Positions 8,069-15,796 of a DNA stretch of 64,000 nt are shown piece by piece. Within the stretch, counting starts at the first letter, position 1, and every line of letters begins with the position of its first letter. The DNA comes from Asaia bogorensis. Lineage in GTDB: Bacteria > Pseudomonadota > Alphaproteobacteria > Acetobacterales > Acetobacteraceae. The notes under the pieces are model-generated. The model was not told where the DNA came from, did no database searches, and saw only the letters and a program-made list of their open reading frames with translations. The stretch lies in NCBI GenBank assembly GCA_945868845.1, contig CAMBMS010000001.1, positions 248,001 to 312,000 on the forward strand, in the 5' to 3' direction. Made by a program: the position numbers and the translations under genes.

Positions 8069-9355
8069 CTAACCCATCACCAGCTTCGGCAGCCACAGCG
8101 TCACGTCGGGCCAGAACGTCAGCAACAGAATCAGCAGTAGCATCAGACCGACGAAAGGTAGAGAACCCCAGATCACATCGGCGAAGGGACCGCTTTCGCG
8201 CATGCCCTGCACCACGTAAAGATTGAGGCCGACCGGCGGGGTGATCAGCGCCGCCTCGATCAGGATGGTCAGCACGATGCCCCACCAGATCGGATCCCAG
8301 CCCAGATTCTCGATGATCGGAAAAATAAACGGCGTGGTCAGGATCATCATAGAGATCGTCTCCATGAAGCAGCCCAGGATCAGGTAGAAGATCACGATCA
8401 GCAGCAAGGTGCCATATTTACCTAGGCCGAGACCTTCGATCGCCTTGCCCATGCCGTCCGTCACGCCAATCGCGGCGAGCACGAAATTCAAAAATTGCGC
8501 GGCCAGGATGATCAGCATGATCAGCGCCGTGGTCCGCATCGTGCCTTCCAGCGCAGTGCGCAGCATCGACACGGTCAGGGTGCGTTCCCAGGCCGCCAGC
8601 ACTAACGCGGCGGCGACGCCCAAAGACGCGGCCTCGGTCGGTGTCGCCCAGCCGGCATAGATGGAACCGACCACGACGAAGAAAATAAACAAAGGCGCGA
8701 TCAGATCCTTTAGCCCACGCAGCCGCTGGCCCCAGCTGGTTTCCAGCTTCATCCCGCCCTTACTAGGGGTGATGACGCAGACCACGAACACATAGACCAT
8801 GAACAGGCCGGCCAACAGGACCCCGGGGATCATGCCCGCCAGATACAGCCGTGGCACGGAGGTATTGGTCAACAGTCCATACAAAATAAAATTGATCGAG
8901 GGCGGGATCAGGATGCCCAAGGTACCACCGGCGGCTAGGGTGCCGAGGAAGAGCCGTTGGTCATATTTGCGCTGCTCGATCTGCGGTAGCGCGACGATGC
9001 CGACAGTAGCGGCGGTGGCGACCGACGAACCCGACGTTGCGGCGAACATCGCGCAGGTGCCGATATTGGCGTGCATCAGCCCGCCCGGCAACCAGGATAG
9101 CCATTGCGCAATGGCATTATACACCCGCGCCGCGACGCCAGAGCGCAGCAGGATTTCCCCCAGCATGACGAACAGCGGGATGGCGATCAGGATATATTCG
9201 GAACTGGAATTCCAGATGATCTCCCCCATCGCGCGATAGAGCGGCATGGAGGAATAGAACTGGTTCAGCGCTAGGCCCAACACGCCCATCACGGCGGCGA
9301 TGGGCACGCTGATAGCGAGCAGAACAATCAGCATCAACAGGGCGGAAGCCAACAT
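8069..9355 (-). CDS. dctM: TRAP transporter large permease (DctM)
   Basis: The 12-13 helix membrane subunit (428 residues) of a tripartite ATP-independent periplasmic transporter, which moves a carboxylate or related solute with sodium or proton symport. Highly hydrophobic throughout. DctM-type motifs are IPLFVMLGEILLRSG near residue 60, ATSGSSVATAATVG, IPPSINFILYG and the late LITPPVGLNLYVVQG. It is the last gene of dctP-dctQ-dctM, starting five bases after dctQ ends, so expression is coupled. Confidence 0.93.
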   Translation of the reverse strand: MLASALLMLIVLLAISVPIAAVMGVLGLALNQFYSSMPLYRAMGEIIWNSSSEYILIAIPLFVMLGEILLRSGVAARVYNAIAQWLSWLPGGLMHANIGTCAMFAATSGSSVATAATVGIVALPQIEQRKYDQRLFLGTLAAGGTLGILIPPSINFILYGLLTNTSVPRLYLAGMIPGVLLAGLFMVYVFVVCVITPSKGGMKLETSWGQRLRGLKDLIAPLFIFFVVVGSIYAGWATPTEAASLGVAAALVLAAWERTLTVSMLRTALEGTMRTTALIMLIILAAQFLNFVLAAIGVTDGMGKAIEGLGLGKYGTLLLIVIFYLILGCFMETISMMILTTPFIFPIIENLGWDPIWWGIVLTILIEAALITPPVGLNLYVVQGMRESGPFADVIWGSLPFVGLMLLLILLLTFWPDVTLWLPKLVMG

Positions 9356-9360
9356 CGTCG

Positions 9361-9963
9361 TTATTTTCCCTCGTGCTGCCGATGCTGGAAGGCGATCCCC
9401 AGGCCCGCCAGCTCATCGGCGATTTCCTCATCCTGGGAGGCAATGCCAGCGGTCTGCCCAGCGGTTATGTAATCGCCCTTCGCCAGCGCCACCACGGTGC
9501 GCAGCAGCGCTACGACAATGGAGATCAGGAACAGCGTCAGCCCCAGCAGCCAGGGGATTTGCGGCAGCGCCAACGGCGTGCGCAGCAGCGTGTTGGCGCG
9601 GTTCCATTCGGTAAGATTCGCGAATACCAGGTTAAAACCAGTATCGACCAGCACATAAGCCAGCACGCCCAGCGTCAGCAATGCCACCACATCCAGCGCC
9701 GCGCGCGCGCGCAAGGGCAGATAGCCATACAGCGCATCGATCCGCACATGCCCGCGCGTGACCAAGACATGCGCCATCGACCAGGTCGTGCCGGCAGCGA
9801 ACAGATAGGCCGCCATCTCGTCCGATCCCGAATAGACGAAGGCAAGCATCTTGCGCGAAATGACCTCTGCCGTGACCAGCAGCGCCGCCAGCAGTAGCAT
9901 AACCCCGCCGAGCATGGCGAACAGGCGCGAAATCCGCGCGGTGATGTTCCAAAGAGCGTCCAT
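9361..9963 (-). CDS. dctQ: TRAP transporter small permease (DctQ)
   Basis: The four-helix small membrane subunit (200 residues) of the TRAP transporter, between dctP and dctM. It has helices around residues 15-40, 50-70, 90-115 and 130-155, with the motif SDEMAAYLFAAGTTW, which corresponds to the conserved DctQ segment between helices one and two. The ATG at 9963 is chosen because residues upstream are not hydrophobic. It lacks a clear ribosome site; an AAAGGAG sequence lies about 45 bases upstream, on the far side of a perfect hairpin (9978-9999). Confidence 0.88.
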   Translation of the reverse strand: MDALWNITARISRLFAMLGGVMLLLAALLVTAEVISRKMLAFVYSGSDEMAAYLFAAGTTWSMAHVLVTRGHVRIDALYGYLPLRARAALDVVALLTLGVLAYVLVDTGFNLVFANLTEWNRANTLLRTPLALPQIPWLLGLTLFLISIVVALLRTVVALAKGDYITAGQTAGIASQDEEIADELAGLGIAFQHRQHEGK

Positions 9964-9977
9964 CTGCACGATCAGGG

Positions 9978-9999
9978 CCCGGTATTCGAAAATACCGGG
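9978..9999 (-). promoter_or_regulatory. Perfect hairpin between dctP and dctQ
   Basis: CCCGGTATT (9978-9986), loop CGAA, AATACCGGG (9991-9999): nine perfect pairs. On the transcribed strand the loop is UUCG. It lies between the binding-protein gene and the two permease genes without a following T-run. In many transporter operons such a hairpin protects the upstream binding-protein mRNA from 3' exonucleases and lowers permease expression. Here it could also bring the AAAGGAG at about 10010 closer to the dctQ start. Confidence 0.6.
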
Positions 10000-10027
10000 A
10001 TCCCATCTCCTTTCGAAAAAAAATCCC

Positions 10028-11095
10028 TCACTTAGCTTTCGCCACGAGGCCGTATTTCTTGCCAACCAGATCGGTCCATTTCTGCGCGCATTCGGCCCCA
10101 CAGCGGCTAGCCCAGGCGGGCAGCACCACCTCGTTCAGCACACGGTCACGCTCCGCCAAGTCGGCGGCGGAGGGCTGCACGAGCTTCATCTTGCCCGGCT
10201 CTCCGGCGGTGCATTTGCCGGTGCCTGTGGTGCAAAATACGCCTTCCTCGCTTTCATCCGCTGCCACTTTCCAGGAACGGTCGGAGAGCGAGGCGAATTC
10301 CTTCTTCAGCAGCGCCTGAGTGGCCGGAGACAGGCCATTCCAAGTTTTCAGATTGACCGCCCAGAGGGAGGCGGTGAAGCCGACCGGCAGGCGGAACAGC
10401 GTGTTGGTTACTTCGTGCCACTTGGCCTTGTAGGCCGGCATGGTGCCGGTGATGCTGCAATCCACCACGCCCTTTTCCAGCGCCGGCACCACTTCGCCGA
10501 ATGACAAGGTGACGGCGGAACCACCAAGACCCTTCACCAAATCGGCCTGCGAGGTACCTTGGACGCGCACCTTCTTGCCCTTCAGGTCGGCGACGGACTT
10601 GATATCGCCGCGGCAGTAGAAATTCTGTTCCGGCCAGGTGAACGTGCCGAGCACCAAGGAGCCATGGCGCTCTTCCATCACCTTCTGCATCTCCGGCATC
10701 CAGATATTGGCGATCTCGCGGCTCATGGCGAAGGAGCGCGCGACGGCGGAGATATCCACCGCCTCCACGATCGCGGCGCCATCCTCCACATAGATCGGCA
10801 GCATGGCGGCGAAATCGAACACACCGGTCTTCAGCAGGCGCAGGACCTCGGTACCCTTCAGGTTCAGCTCGGTGACGGATTTGATATTGCCCGAGAGCTT
10901 GCCGCCGGAGGCCGCAGCTAGTTCCTTCTCCCAGAACGGAACCTCCAGCGCCTTCCAGTTGGTAAGGAAGTTCCAGGTGCCCACGACGTTGAATTTCTTT
11001 TGGTCGATGGCCTGCGCGTGCGCGGGGGCGCTAGCGCCCAGGATAGCGGCCATTCCGATTATAGCCACAGTTATAGCAGCCAGATAACGGCGCAT
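10028..11095 (-). CDS. dctP: TRAP transporter substrate-binding protein (DctP)
   Basis: Periplasmic solute-binding protein of 355 residues, first gene of the TRAP operon. It has a signal peptide of about 30 residues ending AHAQA. The family pattern includes GTEVLRLLKTGVFDFAAM and, in the ligand-binding core, DLKGKKVRVQGTSQ, where the arginine that contacts substrate carboxylates is expected (KVRV). It also has the segment TLSFGEVVPALEKGVVDC. Two cysteine pairs (CTTGTGKC and CGAEC) are unusual and could form disulfides in the periplasm. AGGGAG precedes the ATG at 11095; the upstream extension of the frame is not supported. Ligand unknown. Confidence 0.9.
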   Translation of the reverse strand: MRRYLAAITVAIIGMAAILGASAPAHAQAIDQKKFNVVGTWNFLTNWKALEVPFWEKELAAASGGKLSGNIKSVTELNLKGTEVLRLLKTGVFDFAAMLPIYVEDGAAIVEAVDISAVARSFAMSREIANIWMPEMQKVMEERHGSLVLGTFTWPEQNFYCRGDIKSVADLKGKKVRVQGTSQADLVKGLGGSAVTLSFGEVVPALEKGVVDCSITGTMPAYKAKWHEVTNTLFRLPVGFTASLWAVNLKTWNGLSPATQALLKKEFASLSDRSWKVAADESEEGVFCTTGTGKCTAGEPGKMKLVQPSAADLAERDRVLNEVVLPAWASRCGAECAQKWTDLVGKKYGLVAKAK

Positions 11096-11232
11096 ATTCT
11101 GTCTCCCTCGACTATGTTTCGTCCCAGACGTCCGGCAACATTCCCCATCGGACAGAAAGATGCAAGGCCGGCGCGACGATGATAAGCTTTCCATCCGGCA
11201 CGAAACCACCGGACAGTCAGGGAGATCGCAGC

Positions 11233-11673
11233 ATGACAGAGACGACCGAACGGACGCGCGGGCGCTGTCATTGCGGCGCCGTCTCATTCACCGTGCGCGG
11301 CAAATTGCGTGACGTGCTGATCTGCCATTGCTCGGACTGCCTGCGCCATCACGGCCACGCCTCCGCCCATACGCGCTGCGCCGGGGCAGACCTAGAGATG
11401 CAGGAGGTGCGTGGCCTGCGCTGGTTCGATACCTCGGAGACCGGCAGCCGGGGGTTTTGCAACGAATGTGGGTCACTGCTGTTCTTCCGCCGCAAGGGGG
11501 TGGACGGGCTGGCGATCAATGCCGGGGTGCTGGACCCACCGACCGGGCTACGCACGGCAGCGCATCTGTTCGTCACCAGCAAGCCCGATTACTACGAACT
11601 GGAAAACGACGGCGCGCCAAAGCTGAACGGCATGCCCTCGGCGGCCGAGATGGCGGCGTACCGTTATAGCTAG
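11233..11673 (+). CDS. GFA-family (glutathione-dependent formaldehyde-activating-like) zinc protein
   Basis: A 146-residue protein of the GFA/CENP-V fold. Cysteine motifs for two zinc sites are visible: RCHCGAVSF (C-x-C) near the N-terminus, ICHCSDCLRHHG (C-x-C-x-x-C) and FCNECGSLLFFR (C-x-x-C). These match the family pattern. The family name comes from an enzyme proposed to join formaldehyde and glutathione, but most members have no proven activity, so only the fold is assigned. GGGAGA lies eight bases before the ATG. It is divergent from dctP. Confidence 0.85.
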   Translation: MTETTERTRGRCHCGAVSFTVRGKLRDVLICHCSDCLRHHGHASAHTRCAGADLEMQEVRGLRWFDTSETGSRGFCNECGSLLFFRRKGVDGLAINAGVLDPPTGLRTAAHLFVTSKPDYYELENDGAPKLNGMPSAAEMAAYRYS

Positions 11674-11987
11674 AGTATTTCGTCACCTCATACCAAACCC
11701 TGCGGGTGGTGACTTACCGGAACGGAAGGTCGGGGCTCTGCCCATTGATCTTCTTCGAAGCTCAACCCCGCTAAGGGCGGAACGCCCTTAGAACCCATTC
11801 ATCTGATTACGTTGAAGAAGGGGCCAACCTCGTGCTGGTGGCAATTGTTCTGTAGGCCCCTCATCGCCATACGGACGGGGACCCGGAGACGACGCGTCTT
11901 TGGCAGAGGGTGCGGGGGACAGCGTCCCCTGACCTTTCTTTCCGGCGAGCGCCCACCCAAAGCATTTAGTATGAGGTAAAGAATGCC
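11674..11987. repeat. Intergenic region with GC-rich repeats, copy 2
   Basis: This 314-base stretch has no supportable gene. At 11729-11799 it repeats the GGTCGGGGCTCTGCCC ... CCGCTAAGG ... CGCCCTTAGAA block found after scoB, split by about 20 bases. At 11895-11940 a second palindromic block (GCGGGGGACAGCGTCCCCTG) resembles the one between rluB and rsmD. At 11678-11715 GTCACC and GGTGAC flank a loop, a possible terminator for the GFA gene. Confidence 0.55.
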
Positions 11988-12335
11988 CTAATGCCCGCCT
12001 TCGGGCGGGCGGATCAGAATAAAGGCCCGGCGAAGATGCTGGATGCCACTACGGGTCTGGCCGTGCTTGCACAGCCGTCCGCCCTCCTGCGACAGGCTGA
12101 GCACCTGCTCCGTCGTCTGGGATTTAGCGTCGCGTGCCATCGTGTCGACGCGGTCTTGCAATTCAGAGCAATATTCCGCCGAGTTCGTCGTTGTGCGGAC
12201 AGCATCGGTGGCAATCCACGCTTCCCGTCCCGGCGTCGGCAATAACGAAATCGGCCCCTCTTGCGCCCTGGCCCCCGATGGCAAAATCGGGAGCAGCGAA
12301 GCGGACACTATCCAGGAAATCAGAGCAGCCTTCAT
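11988..12335 (-). CDS. Small exported protein coupled to the sensor kinase
   Basis: A 115-residue protein with a probable signal peptide (about 24 residues, ending ARAQ) and two cysteines (YCSELQ and LCKHGQ). Its ATG overlaps the kinase stop codon (ATGA), so it is translationally coupled to the two-component system. I do not recognise a family. The position suggests a periplasmic accessory or sensor-domain partner for the kinase, or a small envelope protein controlled with it. The last codons contain a perfect GCCCGCC-TTCG-GGCGGGC hairpin (11993-12010), followed on the coding strand by a short T-rich stretch, which probably ends the operon transcript. Confidence 0.7.
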   Translation of the reverse strand: MKAALISWIVSASLLPILPSGARAQEGPISLLPTPGREAWIATDAVRTTTNSAEYCSELQDRVDTMARDAKSQTTEQVLSLSQEGGRLCKHGQTRSGIQHLRRAFILIRPPEGGH

Positions 12336-13882
12336 GTCCCATGTTCCATACGCAAAGCTCGACCATCCGAACCCTGACCATCCGAAGCCAGACTACCGGC
12401 GTTGGGGAGATTATCATCGCCAAGCGCCAGGAACAGTATCGCCCGCAATCCCGGCGCCGCGTCGGACAGAAAAAGATGACCGCCGTGCAACTGGGCAACC
12501 GCATGCACCAATGCAAGTCCCAGGCCGGATCCTGGTGTGCTGCGCGCCGCTTCCCCCCGGTAAAATCGCTTAATCGCGTGGTCCCGCTCCACCTCGGGAA
12601 TGCCGGGCCCCTGATCGGTGACCTCGATCTCCACGCCACCGCGTATGGCGCGCGCGCGGAGGCTGACCGTACCGGCGGAAGAGGAAAATTTCAGTGCGTT
12701 GTCGAGCAGATTGGCGACTGCCTGCTGGATCATGTCCCGATCTCCCTGAACAGTCAGCGAAGCTGGTGCATCGAGCACTAGGCAAAATCCGCGTTCCTCC
12801 GCCACCGCACCATACAGCTCCGCTAGGTCCGCCAGCAGCGGTGCAAGATCCACAGCGGCGAAGGCGCCGCGGCGCGATCCCGCCTCGATCTCGGCGATGC
12901 GCAGCAAGGCCTGGAAAACGCGCACGATCCCATCCAGGTCCCCGGTCGCCTGCTCGATCGCAGCGCGCAAATCGGCCTCGCCGCGCGCATGCAGTGCCGC
13001 ATCCTCCAGCTTGGTGCGCGCCCGCGCGATCGGCGTTCGCAGGTCATGGGCGATGGCGTTGGACACCTGGCGCACCCCATCCATCAGCCGACCGATACGG
13101 TCCAGCATGTTGTTGATCGTCTCCGCCAACTGGTCGAATTCGTCGCCGCGCCCGGACAGCGCCACACGCCGGGAAAAATTTCCCGCGGCGATCGCGCTGG
13201 CGGTTTCCGAAATATTGGCAATGGTGCGCCGAAACAGATTACGCGCCACCACCGCGCCGACACTGGCCATGGCTACCACCACTACCAGCGCCCAGGCCAA
13301 CGCATCGGTCAGCAGTTCGCGCAACTGCACGCGCAGGCGCACATCGCGCCCGATCAACAGATGGTAGCCACCCGGCAGATCGAATCGCTGCACCCGCGCA
13401 AGCGACTTTGCCCCCGCACGTTCCACCGGCAGCGGGTACCATTTATTGGCTTCCGTCGCCACAGCAGGCCAGCCAGAAAGATTGCCCGCCAGCTTGCGCA
13501 TGCGTGAATCGACCAGAAAATAAATGGCATCGTCGTCGATATTCTGCGCCAACCGATCGTCGATGGTCAGCATCAGCGCAGCCAAATTGCCATCCAACCA
13601 ACGCTCCGAAAGCCCTTGCGCATCGGCACGGATCGCAGCCTCCGTCTGCCGGTCCAGCAGCCCGGCCGTGGCCCACCATAAAAACACCGCCAGCGCGGCG
13701 GCGCTGAACGCCAGTAGGATCGCATAGATAATAGCAAACCGCAGCCCTGCCGAACGCAGCAGGGGTGCCTGCATCCAGACTGTTTTCCGCAGGAATGGTG
13801 GCAAGGACCACACGACAGATCGAACCGGCCGCGGGCCTGGGACCAAATCGCCACGCCGAATCGCACGTGGCCAGAAATTCAT
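12332..13882 (-). CDS. Two-component sensor histidine kinase
   Basis: Membrane sensor kinase of 516 residues. First helix at about residues 48-70, a periplasmic region of about 110 residues, second helix at about 190-212, HAMP linker (AAGNFSRRVALSGRGDEFDQLAETIN), then the DHp domain with the phospho-acceptor in IAHDLRTPIARAR. The ATPase domain follows with N box (LLDNALKF), G1 (DQGPGIP) and G2 (GSGLGLALV). The start overlaps the regulator stop (ATGA). Signal unknown; the linked Deg protease and exported small protein suggest envelope or protein-folding stress (inference). Confidence 0.9.
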   Translation of the reverse strand: MNFWPRAIRRGDLVPGPRPVRSVVWSLPPFLRKTVWMQAPLLRSAGLRFAIIYAILLAFSAAALAVFLWWATAGLLDRQTEAAIRADAQGLSERWLDGNLAALMLTIDDRLAQNIDDDAIYFLVDSRMRKLAGNLSGWPAVATEANKWYPLPVERAGAKSLARVQRFDLPGGYHLLIGRDVRLRVQLRELLTDALAWALVVVVAMASVGAVVARNLFRRTIANISETASAIAAGNFSRRVALSGRGDEFDQLAETINNMLDRIGRLMDGVRQVSNAIAHDLRTPIARARTKLEDAALHARGEADLRAAIEQATGDLDGIVRVFQALLRIAEIEAGSRRGAFAAVDLAPLLADLAELYGAVAEERGFCLVLDAPASLTVQGDRDMIQQAVANLLDNALKFSSSAGTVSLRARAIRGGVEIEVTDQGPGIPEVERDHAIKRFYRGEAARSTPGSGLGLALVHAVAQLHGGHLFLSDAAPGLRAILFLALGDDNLPNAGSLASDGQGSDGRALRMEHGT

Positions 13883-14562
13883 CCCGCCTCGGCCCGTACC
13901 ATGTATCCAGCATTGCGCACGGTATGGATCAACGCCGAGCCGAACGGCCTGTCAATCTTCTGGCGCAGGCGGGAGACATGCACATCGATCACATTTGTCT
14001 GCGGATCAAAATGATAATCCCATACACCTTCCAGCAACATGGTGCGCGTAACCACCTGCCCGCCATATCGCATCAGATATTCCAGTAAACGAAACTCACG
14101 CGGTTGCAGATCGATCTTTTGTCCCGCACGCCGCACCTGGCGCGACAGCAGATCAAGTTCCAGATCGCCCACTATTAACTTCGTCACCGGCGCATCGCTC
14201 TTACCACGCCGCGCCAGGGCTTCGACGCGCGCCAGTAATTCTGAAAACGCAAAGGGCTTTGTCAGGTAATCATCGCCGCCGGCCTTCAATCCGCGCACCC
14301 GGTCATCTACCTCCGCCATGGCGGAGAGAAACAGTACCGGCACCGTGTTTTTCTGCCCTCGCAGGGTTTCCAGAATACGCAGCCCATCGATGCCACCGGG
14401 CAGCATGCGGTCCAGCACGATCGCGTCGAACGCCTCGGTGGCGGCCAGAAAAAGTCCGTCGCGGCCATTATCGGCGTGCTCCACCACGTGCCCAGCCTCT
14501 CTCAAGCCGCGCACCACGAAGCCGGCGACGACCTTGTCATCCTCTACCATCAGGATGCGCAT
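13879..14562 (-). CDS. OmpR/PhoB-family response regulator
   Basis: 227 residues: receiver domain with acidic pocket (VEDDK), the phospho-acceptor aspartate in IVLDRMLPGG (about residue 50), the conserved Lys in LTKPFAFSEL, and a C-terminal winged helix (QPREFRLLEYLM through RLRQKI, then TVRNAGYMV). It is the cognate regulator of the downstream kinase, with ATGA coupling. It starts only three bases after the Deg protease stop, so the order protease-regulator-kinase-small protein is one transcription unit. Confidence 0.93.
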   Translation of the reverse strand: MRILMVEDDKVVAGFVVRGLREAGHVVEHADNGRDGLFLAATEAFDAIVLDRMLPGGIDGLRILETLRGQKNTVPVLFLSAMAEVDDRVRGLKAGGDDYLTKPFAFSELLARVEALARRGKSDAPVTKLIVGDLELDLLSRQVRRAGQKIDLQPREFRLLEYLMRYGGQVVTRTMLLEGVWDYHFDPQTNVIDVHVSRLRQKIDRPFGSALIHTVRNAGYMVRAEAG

Positions 14563-14565
14563 ATT

Positions 14566-15648
14566 CTACTCCTCCGACCCATTGGCTGCTGATGTCGGGG
14601 GGCGTTTACCAACGGTCACGGGCAACTCCACGTCACGACCCTGGCGGCGCACATTGAGGGTCGCGTTGGCGCCCGGGGATTTGCGCGCCACCACGCGGAT
14701 CAGTTCGCGCGCGGTATCCACCTTGATGCCATCCACCGCAATCACGACATCCCCCGGCCGCAACCCCGCGCGCGCCGCCGGCCCCGCGCGCTCCACCCCG
14801 GCGATGCCGACGCCGGCTGTTTGGATTTCCTGCATGGACACGCCGAGCCAACCACGCTCGATCCGACCCTTTTCGCGCAAATCCCGCACCACGCCCAACA
14901 CGATCTCACTCGGAATGGCAAAGCCGATGCCAACTGAGCCGCCGGAGGGGGAAACGATGGCAGTGTTCACCCCCACCACCTGCCCATCCATGTTGAAGAG
15001 CGGCCCGCCCGAATTGCCCGGATTGATCGGCGCGTCTAGCTGAAGGAAATCATCGAACGGCCCGGCCCCCAGATCGCGCCCACGCGCCGAGATGATCCCC
15101 GCCGAGACCGATCCACCCAGGCCGAACGGATTGCCCGCGGCGATGATCCAGTCACCAACTTCCACCTGCCGCGAATCGCCAAAAGCCACGAAGGGCAAGG
15201 GCCGCGGCGCATTCACTTTCAACAGTGCGATATCGGTCAACTCATCGGCACCGATCAGCCGCGCCACGAACTCCGTGCCATCGGCGAGGGCCACCTTAAT
15301 GCGATCCGCGCGCCCAACGACATGGCGATTGGTCACGATGAAACCAGCGGGATCGACAATAAAGCCGGACCCCGCACCCATTGTCTGCTGCCGGCCGCCA
15401 AAACGTTCACGGAATTGCCGCTCGAACGGCGTGCCGCGCAGCTCCGGCGGCAGGGTGGGGCCGCGCATCGTGGTCTCCGCAACGGAAATGTTGACCACGG
15501 CCGGCAACACGCGCTTGACCAGCGGCGCAAAACTTTCCGACGCCCCGCGTGCCAGGGCCGGTTGTCCCAACCAGAGCGGGGCACACAAGGCCAGACCCAA
15601 AACCAAACCGCGCAGCACGGCAAAACGGACAATCGAGGCAAGTATCAT
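14566..15648 (-). CDS. Periplasmic serine protease of the HtrA/Deg family
   Basis: A 360-residue trypsin-like protease with signal peptide or anchor (residues 1-34), catalytic triad His in TNRHVV, Asp in LTDIALLK and Ser in NPGNSGGPL, and a single C-terminal PDZ domain (GLRPGDVVIAVDGIKV). One PDZ domain makes it closer to DegS/HhoB-type members than to two-PDZ DegP. GGAGAG lies about nine bases before the ATG at 15648; an upstream GTG at 15672 is less likely. It is first in an operon with a two-component system, a layout fitting regulated envelope proteolysis. The catalytic residues are intact. Confidence 0.9.
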   Translation of the reverse strand: MILASIVRFAVLRGLVLGLALCAPLWLGQPALARGASESFAPLVKRVLPAVVNISVAETTMRGPTLPPELRGTPFERQFRERFGGRQQTMGAGSGFIVDPAGFIVTNRHVVGRADRIKVALADGTEFVARLIGADELTDIALLKVNAPRPLPFVAFGDSRQVEVGDWIIAAGNPFGLGGSVSAGIISARGRDLGAGPFDDFLQLDAPINPGNSGGPLFNMDGQVVGVNTAIVSPSGGSVGIGFAIPSEIVLGVVRDLREKGRIERGWLGVSMQEIQTAGVGIAGVERAGPAARAGLRPGDVVIAVDGIKVDTARELIRVVARKSPGANATLNVRRQGRDVELPVTVGKRPPTSAANGSEE

Positions 15649-15796
15649 CGTGCAGAACTCTCCTGTCACCACTGGGAGGATAGCTCAGCACATGGCACGC
15701 AAGGCGGGACACAACAAGAACGCGATTTATAATTCGCCGTAACCTTTACTGGTCGCAACCTTCGATGGCGTTGCCTGCATCGGCTCCCACCCCGGC

